Source: an uncultured Holdemanella sp. (lineage in GTDB: Bacteria; Bacillota_I; Bacilli_A; Erysipelotrichales; Erysipelotrichaceae). From it: a stretch of DNA of 60,327 nucleotides. Positions 24,516 to 31,561 of the stretch are shown piece by piece (position 1 is the first letter of the stretch; each line of letters starts with the position of its first letter). The stretch spans positions 1 through 60,327 of the forward strand of contig NZ_CAKVJB010000014.1 of the NCBI RefSeq assembly GCF_934754935.1, read 5' to 3'. Under the pieces are notes generated by a model, which was not told where the DNA came from, ran no database searches, and saw nothing but the letters and a program-made list of their open reading frames with translations. Made by a program: the position numbers and the translations under genes.

Positions 24516-25679
24516 ATGGCAAATCGTTTTATTTTAAATGAAACAAGTTATCATGGTGCTGGAGCCATCAAAGAAGTGGTTACAGAAGTTAAAGCACGTG
24601 GATTAAAGAAAGGTTTAGTTGTCACTGATAAAGACTTGATCAAATTTGGTGTAGCTACTAAAGTCACAGACTTATTAGATGAAGCTGGACTTCCTTACGA
24701 AATTTATGATGAAGTTAAGGCAAACCCAACTGTTGAACAAGTTAAAAACGGTGTAAAAGCAGCTAAAGCTGCTGGTGCTGACTATCTAATCGCTATTGGT
24801 GGTGGAAGCCCACAAGATACTTGTAAAGGTATTGGAATTATCTTGGCTAACCCTGAATTTGAAGATGTTGTTAGCTTGGAAGGTGTTGCTCCAACTAAAA
24901 ACAAATCAATCCCAGTTATCGCAATCGCTACTACAGCAGGTACTGCAGCTGAAACTACAATCAACTATGTAATTACAGATACTGAAAAGAAAAGAAAATT
25001 CGTTTGTGTAGATGCTCACGATATTCCAGTTGTTGCGATCATCGACCCAGAAATGATGTCAAGTATGCCAAAAGGCTTAACTGCTAGTACTGGTCTTGAC
25101 GCATTAACTCACGCTATTGAAGGATATACAACTTTAGCTGCTTGGGAACTTGCAGATACATTAAACTTAAAAGCTATCGAAATCATTTCAAGAAGCTTAC
25201 GTGCTGCATGTGTTAACGATCCAAAAGGACGTGAAGACATGGCTTTAGGACAATATATGACAGGTATGGCATTCTCTAACGTTGGTTTAGGTGTTGACCA
25301 CGGTATGGCTCACCCATTAAGCGCATTCTACGGAATCCCTCATGGTGTAGCTTGTGCTACATTACTTCCATATGTTATGGAATTCAACAAAGACTACACA
25401 GGTGAAAAATTTAGAGAAATCGCTCGTGTAATGGGAGTTGAAGGTGTTGATGAAATGTCTCAAGAAGAATATCGTCAAGCAGCTATCGATGCCGTTATTC
25501 AATTAAGTAAAGATTGTGGTATTGCTCAAAGCTTAAAAGAAATTGGTGTTAAAGAAGAAGACTTACCAACATTAACAGATTCAGCTATGGCTGACGTATG
25601 TACAGGTGGTAACCCTCGTCCATGTACTAAAGAATTGATCTTCGACTTATATAAATACGCATTTAACGGAAGAGACTAA
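24516..25679 (+). CDS. Iron-containing alcohol dehydrogenase (FucO-like)
   Basis: 387 residues. The NAD-binding loop GGGSPQDTCKG and the iron-ligand segments (ALTHAIEGY, DHGMAHPLSAFYGIPHGVACA) are typical of group III dehydrogenases such as lactaldehyde reductase. It probably reduces an aldehyde with NADH. It is divergent from the glycyl-radical operon with a shared control region, so it may reduce the aldehyde product of that enzyme, as in propanediol or glycerol pathways (inference). AAGGAGG ribosome binding site, own terminator, and codon use of a highly expressed gene. Confidence 0.94.
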   Translation: MANRFILNETSYHGAGAIKEVVTEVKARGLKKGLVVTDKDLIKFGVATKVTDLLDEAGLPYEIYDEVKANPTVEQVKNGVKAAKAAGADYLIAIGGGSPQDTCKGIGIILANPEFEDVVSLEGVAPTKNKSIPVIAIATTAGTAAETTINYVITDTEKKRKFVCVDAHDIPVVAIIDPEMMSSMPKGLTASTGLDALTHAIEGYTTLAAWELADTLNLKAIEIISRSLRAACVNDPKGREDMALGQYMTGMAFSNVGLGVDHGMAHPLSAFYGIPHGVACATLLPYVMEFNKDYTGEKFREIARVMGVEGVDEMSQEEYRQAAIDAVIQLSKDCGIAQSLKEIGVKEEDLPTLTDSAMADVCTGGNPRPCTKELIFDLYKYAFNGRD

Positions 25680-25691
25680 TAATACAATTCT

Positions 25692-25717
25692 AAAGAAGGC
25701 ATCTTGCCTTCTTTTTA
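25692..25717 (+). terminator. Terminator of the alcohol dehydrogenase gene
   Basis: AAAGAAGGCA-TCT-TGCCTTCTTTTTA: stem followed by T-run. Confidence 0.9.
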
Positions 25718-25729
25718 TTATGCAGAAAA

Positions 25730-25759
25730 AGAAAAAAACGAGTTTAAATAAACTCGCTT
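25730..25759 (-). terminator. Terminator of the NlpC/P60-like gene
   Basis: Minus-strand hairpin GCGAGTTTA-TT-TAAACTCG followed by seven T, overlapping the stop codon. Confidence 0.88.
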
Positions 25760-26627
25760 AACGATTTACATGAACATAGCCAATAAATGGTTGACCACAA
25801 GATACACTTGTTAAAACAGTTTGGTTACCTAACCATCCACCATGAACAGCTTGACCATTTCCAACATATAATGCAACATGTCCTTGGTATACACAAATAT
25901 CACCTGGAACCGGATCATTTGTCAATGTACCCAGGCTTAAATAAGCGGTTGGTGCACCATGGAAATTGATTCCAACGGCTGCTAAAGAATTTGTGACTAA
26001 CATTGTACAATCTTGATATACACCAATCTGAGCTAATGCAGCATCCGCAATTCTTTGATAAAAACTCTTTTCGACATTAACTGTAATATTTTTTTCACTC
26101 ATGTTACCAGCTGTATCTTTAGCTTGAATCGTTGTTGTGAATGTTCCTACATCACAAGTGTTGATATCGCTAGTTAATTGAATTGTTCCTTCTTCATTTA
26201 AAGAAACATGGCTATTGATATCAAAAGATTCATTTTGTTCAACTGTTAAAACATCTTCACAAGTGATTTCAGGAGCTGTCGTATCTTGTACTTTAACTTT
26301 TACTTCAGCACTTTGTTTTTCACTTGTTTTTTTATTTTCTCCCTCAATGGAAATTGTTTGTTTCCCAATTGTATCAACATCTAAATCTTTAACTTTTACC
26401 TTATAGTTTTTTGATTCATATACAGATACATTTTTTGTTTTCTTCTTAAATTTTACATTCGCATATTTTTTATGTAATTCTTTTTTAAACACAGATTTCA
26501 TTGAATCTGCATCTTGATATTCGACTTTATAAGCTGGTGTGTTTTCCTTTGCTGAAACAGTTGTTACACCTGCAAATGTAGATGTAGCAATAATCAAACT
26601 TACGAATGCTTGGACTAATTTTTTCAT
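25758..26627 (-). CDS. Secreted NlpC/P60-like wall hydrolase with Ig-like domain
   Basis: 289 residues. A signal peptide (residues 1-26, ending VSA) is followed by a Lys-rich region and an Ig-like/DUF5011-type domain at about 114-186 (DTTAPEITCEDVLTVEQNES ... AKDTAGNMSEKNITVNVE). The C-terminal part from about 190 has Cys207 in YQDCTMLV and His250/His262 in GHVALYVGNGQAVHGGW, the Cys-His layout of NlpC/P60 peptidases. It would act on peptidoglycan outside the cell. It has its own promoter at 26663-26691 and is transcribed separately from the upstream structured RNA. Confidence 0.85.
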   Translation of the reverse strand: MKKLVQAFVSLIIATSTFAGVTTVSAKENTPAYKVEYQDADSMKSVFKKELHKKYANVKFKKKTKNVSVYESKNYKVKVKDLDVDTIGKQTISIEGENKKTSEKQSAEVKVKVQDTTAPEITCEDVLTVEQNESFDINSHVSLNEEGTIQLTSDINTCDVGTFTTTIQAKDTAGNMSEKNITVNVEKSFYQRIADAALAQIGVYQDCTMLVTNSLAAVGINFHGAPTAYLSLGTLTNDPVPGDICVYQGHVALYVGNGQAVHGGWLGNQTVLTSVSCGQPFIGYVHVNR

Positions 26628-26662
26628 AGTTATGGGCCTCCTCGTGCTTCACACAATTAAAG

Positions 26663-26691
26663 AGCCTACACTATTTAGTCTAAAGTGTCAA
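26663..26691 (-). promoter_or_regulatory. Promoter of the NlpC/P60-like gene
   Basis: TTGACA (26686-26691), 17-nt spacer, TAGGCT (26663-26668). The spacer contains CACT...AGTG, a small dyad. It lies downstream of the terminator in RNA element A. Confidence 0.7.
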
Positions 26692-26795
26692 AAAAATACC
26701 CGTATTTCCCACAATTTAACATATTAATTTGTTTTAATTTGCCATTTTTTACAAGTCCGTCCCATTTATTTGTACTTTTTAGTAGAAAAGAACTA

Positions 26796-26926
26796 CAAAA
26801 AGGACCCGAACAAATTAATGTTGTCCAAGTCCAATATTAGCTACAATCCATTTTAGAGCATATGTCGCACCTTAAATCTTAGAGCGTAAATTCATGTAAC
26901 CTCACCCAATTTTATTCCACACGAAA
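26796..26926 (-). ncRNA. Unidentified structured RNA, copy A
   Basis: This fills most of the 318-nt gap before the NlpC/P60-like gene. On the minus strand it shares with copy B a GGGT.AGGT start, TGAATTT.C, AAGATTT, a CATAT hairpin loop, TAGCT.ATATTGGACTTGG and a terminator. The final hairpin (26802-26832) pairs GGACTTGGACAA with TTGTTCGGGTCC, then T-run. G-U pairs only make sense on the minus strand. I do not recognise the family. It follows a small secreted-protein gene and could be its 3'UTR or a separate transcript. Confidence 0.6.
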
Positions 26927-26945
26927 TTCATATTGTTACTCTCAA

Positions 26946-27266
26946 TTATTGATTGTCAGACTCTGCCTGTCTGCTTTTTAAGATTTCCTTTGCTTCTTTA
27001 ACAGTGATTGCACTCGAATCCGTCTCACTATTCAAGTAGATCTCTTCATCCCCATTTTGTAAGTAAGCTTCTCCACCTAGAAAGCCATCTCCTAATGGAA
27101 TCACTTTTTCATCATCATCGCATCCAGGAAAATAGCCTACATCCTCATTTGTCTCTTTTACTTCTTTAATATTTACCGGTTCTTCACTCGATCTTGCGAA
27201 AGCTGGATAAGCTGTAACAGCAACTAAACCAACAAACAAAGGAACTAATAATTGAATCTTTTTCAT
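26946..27266 (-). CDS. Small secreted protein, second of two paralogues
   Basis: 106 residues from the ATG at 27266 (GGGGGTG site). A signal peptide of about 24 residues ends AYPAFA. The mature part is acidic, with EEPVNIKEVKE, a GCDDDEK segment with a single Cys, and the tail SAITVKEAKEILKSRQ. The preceding gene has the matching EPIHVES start and IITVKQAKEIEK tail, so they are paralogues. Function unknown. It stands opposite a BlaI/BlaR-like pair, whose regulation it may share. Confidence 0.8.
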   Translation of the reverse strand: MKKIQLLVPLFVGLVAVTAYPAFARSSEEPVNIKEVKETNEDVGYFPGCDDDEKVIPLGDGFLGGEAYLQNGDEEIYLNSETDSSAITVKEAKEILKSRQAESDNQ

Positions 27267-27283
27267 TGTTTCACCCCCATCCA

Positions 27284-27622
27284 TTAATCTTCATTCTCTA
27301 AATATGATGCTTTTTCAATTTCTTTTGCCTGCTTCACTGTGATAATTCGATCCCCATCCTGTAAATCAGATTTATCCACATCTGAACCATCTCCATTAAG
27401 TAAATAGCCACCACCTTTTACTAGAATAATATGCTGACTATTCTTCAATCCTTTAAATTTAAAATCCACATATTGTTGAGTCTGTACCTCTGAATCGGCA
27501 TCAACATCTATAGTAGGACTTTCTACATGGATAGGCTCATAATAACTTGCTGCAAATGCTTTAAAGGTACAAACTCCTACAACAGCAGATAAACATAAAA
27601 TATACATCGTTCTCTTTTTCAT
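27284..27622 (-). CDS. Small secreted protein, first of two paralogues
   Basis: 112 residues from the ATG at 27622 behind AGGAGG. The signal peptide runs to about residue 24 (TFKAFA). The mature part includes EPIHVESPTIDVDADSEVQT, a KGGGYLLNGDGSDVDKSDL loop and the tail DRIITVKQAKEIEK shared with the next gene. No enzyme motif is seen. Its promoter is divergent from the blaI-like gene and overlaps a cre-like palindrome, so carbon-source control is likely and BlaI control possible. Confidence 0.82.
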   Translation of the reverse strand: MKKRTMYILCLSAVVGVCTFKAFAASYYEPIHVESPTIDVDADSEVQTQQYVDFKFKGLKNSQHIILVKGGGYLLNGDGSDVDKSDLQDGDRIITVKQAKEIEKASYLENED

Positions 27623-27648
27623 AAGTCTTTTCCTCCTTCTTTTGTTGC

Positions 27649-27696
27649 GAAAACGTTTTCCTATCTTCATTATATTCCGATTGTCTTTTTTTGCAA
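27649..27696 (-). promoter_or_regulatory. Promoter of the small secreted proteins with cre-like palindrome
   Basis: TTGCAA (27691-27696), 16-nt spacer, TATAAT (27669-27674). The perfect palindrome GAAAACGTTTTC (27649-27660) lies at the expected transcript start, a position where CcpA usually represses. Confidence 0.7.
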
Positions 27697-27718
27697 GCGT
27701 TTCATGTTTTAATTTATA

Positions 27719-27746
27719 TTGCATATTTTTGAAACAATGTTAAAAT
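27719..27746 (+). promoter_or_regulatory. Promoter of the blaI-like gene
   Basis: TTGCAT (27719-27724), 16-nt spacer, TAAAAT (27741-27746), followed by a GGGTGAT ribosome binding site before ATG 27764. Confidence 0.55.
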
Positions 27747-27763
27747 TATATTGGGTGATAATT

Positions 27764-28126
27764 ATGATACAACTAACAAAAAAAGAAAGAAGTGTGATGG
27801 ACATTCTATGGGACAGTCACATTGAAATGTCAGCAAGTGAAATTAGAGAAACCTCTAATGAAGAATTGAGTATTTACACGATCCAACAAGCTTTGCGCCA
27901 TTTATTAGAAGTGCATTTTATTGAAGTGTACGACATTGCCTTCAACAACAAATCCTTAACACGTAAGTATAAACCACTCGTATCACAAGCTGAATATGTA
28001 GATTCTTTTATCAACAATGATACAAGACTTCAATTAGCCAGTAACTTTGTCAATAATACGGATGATTTAAAAGAATTAGAAAAACTTCAAAAACTCATCG
28101 AGAAAAAATTAAGAGCATTAAAATGA
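27764..28126 (+). CDS. BlaI/MecI-like transcriptional repressor
   Basis: 120 residues. The winged helix reads LTKKERSVMDILWDSHIEMSASEIRE...TIQQALRHLLE, matching BlaI/MecI/CopY. Near the C-terminus, LASNFVNN contains Asn94-Phe95, the same residue pair and neighbourhood at which staphylococcal BlaI and MecI are cleaved. It probably represses the divergent small secreted proteins and itself. The ATG at 27764 is preferred over an upstream frame opening at 27719, which has no site. It overlaps the protease gene by 4 bp. Confidence 0.9.
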   Translation: MIQLTKKERSVMDILWDSHIEMSASEIRETSNEELSIYTIQQALRHLLEVHFIEVYDIAFNNKSLTRKYKPLVSQAEYVDSFINNDTRLQLASNFVNNTDDLKELEKLQKLIEKKLRALK

Positions 28127-29346
28127 CATTTTCTCTGACTTCATTCTTCTCCGGATTATGCAGTGTTACTTTATTCATAATGTGTTTGGGATTTATACTA
28201 CGACATAAAAAGGCATATAAATACTTTCGTACAGATGCACTCTTATTAATCATATGCCTGATTTTTATTCGCTTGCTGTTTCCGTTTGAACATGCACATA
28301 TGATCTATATTCCAATCCAAAAAGTAATGAATCCACTTTTGGATTTCTTCAATCAAACACATGTAGTAAAGCTCTTGATCTTATTGTGGCTTATAGGAAG
28401 TGCAATCTTTTTAATCTACTTCGTAAAAGATTATATTCATACGGAATATATCTACAAAAAAATAATGAAGCAAAGTCAAATTGTTGGATATAGACAAGCT
28501 TATCCTGTATATAAATCGAATTTGATCTATGGACCTTGTGTGATTGGATTACACAAAACTATTTTGCTTCCTGAAATTGACTATTCAGAATCGGATTTAA
28601 ATTCAATCCTCGCACATGAAAGTTACCACATCAAGAAGAATCACAATCTAATCAAAGGCATATTAAATCTTATTTGTTGCATGTACTGGTGGTTTATCCC
28701 CATATATTTCTTCAAAAAATATATTTTCCTATATTTAGAAATGAAAACTGATGATTCTATAATCCAAAATCTTGATGAAAAAGAAAGCTTTGCCTATATG
28801 CAAACCTTAATTCAAATACAGAAGCAATGTTCTCAGAAATCATTCACATCCTATATTTCTTCTAATGGATTCATTCTTAATTACAGAATCCATTACATGA
28901 TGAGAGGTCTACACAAAAAGAAAACAAATGCTTTTATTTTGGTTTCAACTGTATTGATCTGTTTCTTATCTACCTTTATAAATATTTCTGGATATTATAC
29001 AAATACTGAGTTAACAGAAAATACCTTTGAGATCACAAATTCAAATGCGTATATATTCGAAAACAAAAACAATCCTCCATCCTTATTATTTTATTTAGAT
29101 AATCAATATATCTTAGGTGGATATACCAACTTAAAAGAAATACAAGACGAACAAAAATTGCCGACATACAAAGATCTCGGAAAAACCCGAAACATTCAAT
29201 CAATCACAAATACACAGAATACAGTCATCAAGAATTCAAAACAAACTACTTACCGATGGAAATATAAATTAGAAGATGGTTATGTATACAGAAGGCTATA
29301 TAATGCATGTAAAAACACTTGGGTTTCCGATTGGATGTCAGCCTGA
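28123..29346 (+). CDS. BlaR1/MecR1-like M56 membrane metalloprotease without penicillin-binding sensor
   Basis: 407 residues. Four membrane segments (about 7-26, 38-55, 82-101, 273-292) surround a cytoplasmic M56 zinc protease with HESYH at 165-169 and a downstream Glu206 in YLEMKTDD. In BlaR1 an extracellular penicillin-binding domain of about 250 residues follows. Here only about 115 residues remain, with no SxxK motif, so the ligand is not a beta-lactam by that route. Translationally coupled to the BlaI-like gene and expected to trigger its cleavage (family knowledge). Confidence 0.9.
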   Translation: MTFSLTSFFSGLCSVTLFIMCLGFILRHKKAYKYFRTDALLLIICLIFIRLLFPFEHAHMIYIPIQKVMNPLLDFFNQTHVVKLLILLWLIGSAIFLIYFVKDYIHTEYIYKKIMKQSQIVGYRQAYPVYKSNLIYGPCVIGLHKTILLPEIDYSESDLNSILAHESYHIKKNHNLIKGILNLICCMYWWFIPIYFFKKYIFLYLEMKTDDSIIQNLDEKESFAYMQTLIQIQKQCSQKSFTSYISSNGFILNYRIHYMMRGLHKKKTNAFILVSTVLICFLSTFINISGYYTNTELTENTFEITNSNAYIFENKNNPPSLLFYLDNQYILGGYTNLKEIQDEQKLPTYKDLGKTRNIQSITNTQNTVIKNSKQTTYRWKYKLEDGYVYRRLYNACKNTWVSDWMSA

Positions 29347-29353
29347 AATTTAT

Positions 29354-29383
29354 AACGAAGATTACCACAGTCTTCGTTTTTTT
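29354..29383 (+). terminator. Terminator of the blaI/blaR-like operon
   Basis: AACGAAGA-TTACCACAG-TCTTCGTTTTTTTT hairpin with T-run. Confidence 0.9.
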
Positions 29384-29420
29384 TATTCAACAAGGATAAC
29401 TTAAGCATTAAAACGCCTGA

Positions 29421-29548
29421 AAAAAAGGACCCAGACAACTAAAACGTTGTCCAAGTCCAATATCAGCTATAAACAGTTTTGGAGTATATGCCTCCTGTTA
29501 AAAATCTTGGATAGCAAATTCACCTAACCCATTCAAATTTATCGTGCC
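29421..29548 (-). ncRNA. Unidentified structured RNA, copy B
   Basis: Second copy of the element at 26796-26926, same orientation, starting about 20 nt after the metK stop. Its final hairpin (29427-29458) pairs GGACTTGGACAAC with GTTGTCTGGGTCC over 13 positions, then seven T. Compared with copy A, paired positions change from G-U to G-C and back, keeping the stem. A GGAG-GCATATA-CTCC hairpin precedes it. It may end the metK transcript or be an independent small RNA. Confidence 0.6.
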
Positions 29549-29569
29549 AAACCTAATAGTTCCTAACGA

Positions 29570-30664
29570 TTAATATTCTAATTTTTTAACCTTTTCCCAA
29601 GTAAATTGAGGATCACCAAAGTGTCCATAACATGATGTTTTGTGGTAAACTGGCTTTCTTAGATCCAACTCTGAAATGATATTTCCTACTTCGAAATTGA
29701 AGTTTTTCTTTACAATTTCCAATAGTTTTTCATCATCAAATTTACCTGTTCCAAAAGTATCTACACATAATGAAACTGGTTGAGCTTTACCAATTGCGTA
29801 CGCAACTTCAACTTCACAACGACGTGCTAGACCATTCGCAACAATGTTTTTAGCTACATAACGAGAATAGTAAGCAGCACTACGGTCTACCTTAGTAGGG
29901 TCTTTACTAGAGAAGCATCCTCCTCCAATACGTCCACGTCCACCATATGTATCACATACGATTTTACGTCCTGTCGTTCCTGAATCTCCCCATGATCCAC
30001 CTACAACGAAGCTTCCAGATGGGTTGATGAAATATTTAGTATTTTCATCTAAATATTTTTCATCAATACAAGGTTTGATAACTTCGTTCATAATCAATTC
30101 TTTGATTTCTTCTTGCGTAATATCTTTTGAATGTTGTGTAGAAACTACGATTGTATCAATACGTTTGATTTCATCATTTTCATATTCAACAGATACCTGT
30201 GTTTTTCCATCTGGTTTTAATAAGTCTGGGTGTTCTCTTCTAACTTTTGTCAATTGACGAGCTAAAAGGTGTGCATAATAGATTGTTAGTGGCATATACT
30301 CATCATTTTCATCACAAGCATATCCAAACATAATACCTTGGTCACCTGCACATACTTCATCACGGTTTACCGCATTGTGAATTTCAGGACTTTGTTGGTT
30401 TACAACAGTATGTACATGATATTCTTCTGTGTATCCAATACGTTTGATTTCATTTAATGCGATTGTTTCATAATCCAATTCAGCCTTTGTATTACATTCA
30501 CCATAAATCAATACAAAATCATCTTTAATTGTACATTCAACAGCCATATTTGAATATGGATCTTGAGCTAATGCAGCATCTACGATTGCATCGGCAATTT
30601 GGTCACAAATTTTATCTGGATGACCTTCAGTAACACTTTCACTTGTAAAAATATAATCTTTCAT
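29570..30664 (-). CDS. metK: S-adenosylmethionine synthase
   Basis: 364 residues, about 20-35 shorter than common MetK. Conserved blocks include FTSESVTEGHPDKICDQIADA, GAGDQG-like CAGDQGIMFGYA, LLKPDGKTQVSVEY, DTYGGRGRIGGGCFSSKDPTKVDRSAAY and the final GHFGDPQFTWEK. The shortening lies mainly before the GDQG loop, where N-terminal domain loops are trimmed. It makes SAM from methionine and ATP. Preceded by a SAM-responsive leader, so expression should fall when SAM is plentiful. AGGAGGAG ribosome binding site. Confidence 0.95.
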   Translation of the reverse strand: MKDYIFTSESVTEGHPDKICDQIADAIVDAALAQDPYSNMAVECTIKDDFVLIYGECNTKAELDYETIALNEIKRIGYTEEYHVHTVVNQQSPEIHNAVNRDEVCAGDQGIMFGYACDENDEYMPLTIYYAHLLARQLTKVRREHPDLLKPDGKTQVSVEYENDEIKRIDTIVVSTQHSKDITQEEIKELIMNEVIKPCIDEKYLDENTKYFINPSGSFVVGGSWGDSGTTGRKIVCDTYGGRGRIGGGCFSSKDPTKVDRSAAYYSRYVAKNIVANGLARRCEVEVAYAIGKAQPVSLCVDTFGTGKFDDEKLLEIVKKNFNFEVGNIISELDLRKPVYHKTSCYGHFGDPQFTWEKVKKLEY

Positions 30665-30690
30665 TTTGTCTCCTCCTCTTGCTTATCCAT

Positions 30691-30822
30691 AAAAAAAACA
30701 TACTTTAAGAAGTATGTTACAATTCTCTATACTTCTTATCGCTGTTAGCAGGACCACCTTAACATATCGTCAGGTTGGCGTGAAGTCAACGAGCTAACTC
30801 TCTACTTCAACTCTGGATAATT
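30691..30822 (-). promoter_or_regulatory. SAM riboswitch (S-box type) with intrinsic terminator upstream of metK
   Basis: On the minus strand an aptamer (30820-30735) is closed by TTATC...GATAA, with AGAG directly after the first strand and GCCAACC and AAGGTGG in the S-box positions. GTTAG in the second hairpin loop can pair with CTAAC downstream as the expected pseudoknot. The terminator ACATACTT-CTTAA-AGTATGT plus eight T (30691-30718) shares ATACTTCTT with an antiterminator partner AAGAAGTAT next to the closing stem. The fourth helix of typical SAM-I looks reduced or absent. Confidence 0.8.
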
Positions 30823-30896
30823 TTTTTACGCATAAAGATTAAAACATGAAACTACAAATAATGCAAGAAATTCATCATTATAATTATACACATATG

Positions 30897-30925
30897 AAAA
30901 AATGGCTAAATTCTATAGCCATTTC
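30897..30925 (-). terminator. Terminator of the LUD gene
   Basis: Minus-strand hairpin AAATGGCTA-TAGAATT-TAGCCATTTTTT. Confidence 0.88.
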
Positions 30926-30928
30926 TTT

Positions 30929-31558
30929 CTAATATCCTAATACTTCATCCACTAAAATCACATGAATACGATCGGGTTCCATGCTGTTTCTTGTGATGAC
31001 TAGTTGATCACAAATGCAGCCTTCCGCTAAACAATTTGCACAACTACCTGTTAATTGGCAAGGTCTATTTCCTTTAAAACGTTGACTGTTGATTGGAGCA
31101 GCTACATTTCTTAGTCTAGAAATAGCACTCTCTACATCTTTTGTGACCTTATTCATACCCACAATCATTATGACATGTCTAGGACCAAAACATAAACATG
31201 ACACACGATTACAATGCCCATCCATATTGACTAAGATTCCATCTTCTGTCATGGCATTTGTACTCATCAAATAGTAGTCTGCATAAAAACAATCTCTTTC
31301 TAATTTATATTTTTCTTCGGCATCTTTAGCCTGATCACGATCGATGACTTTAAAATTTCTTTTATAAAGCTCTTCCTTAATACCAATTTTATTTAAAGTA
31401 TCCGAACCTCCCCAACCTACACTTGAGCCTGGTTCCATAATTTCAAGCGCCAAATCTACAGCTTCTTGTTTTGAATGTACATAATACCCATTCATATGTC
31501 TGTTTTTTAAACCTTGAATTACTTTTTTAGATAATAAATTATTTCGTTTTGTGATCAT
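30929..31558 (-). CDS. LUD domain protein (LutC/YkgG-like, DUF162)
   Basis: 209 residues. The LUD fold is recognised by GSSVGWGGSDTLNKIGI near residue 45-60 and by TEDGILVNMDGHCNRVSCLCFGPRHVIMIVGMNKV, the nucleotide-binding part. Unlike LutC it has a C-terminal Cys cluster (CQLTGSCANCLAEGCICDQL), possibly an iron-sulfur site. Such stand-alone LUD proteins are common in anaerobes with unknown role. It follows dnaE by 3 nt on the same strand. Confidence 0.85.
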   Translation of the reverse strand: MITKRNNLLSKKVIQGLKNRHMNGYYVHSKQEAVDLALEIMEPGSSVGWGGSDTLNKIGIKEELYKRNFKVIDRDQAKDAEEKYKLERDCFYADYYLMSTNAMTEDGILVNMDGHCNRVSCLCFGPRHVIMIVGMNKVTKDVESAISRLRNVAAPINSQRFKGNRPCQLTGSCANCLAEGCICDQLVITRNSMEPDRIHVILVDEVLGY

Positions 31559-31561
31559 TTT

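Noticed and set aside
26796..26926. Element A as a riboswitch for the NlpC/P60-like gene
   Set aside because: A separate promoter (TTGACA-17-TAGGCT) lies between its terminator and the gene, and copy B precedes no gene on its strand.
28123..29346. Beta-lactam resistance operon
   Set aside because: The BlaR-like protein lacks a penicillin-binding domain and no beta-lactamase or PBP gene lies in the module.
26796..29548. Repeated elements A and B as ends of a transposon
   Set aside because: No transposase, target duplication or terminal inverted repeats; the copies are diverged, and the changes preserve RNA pairing.
30735..30822. metK leader as a methionine T-box
   Set aside because: AAGGTGGTCC recalls the T-box bulge, but the leader is too short for Stem I, has no proper AGGGTGGNACCGCG element, and matches the S-box closing stem, AGAG and pseudoknot better.
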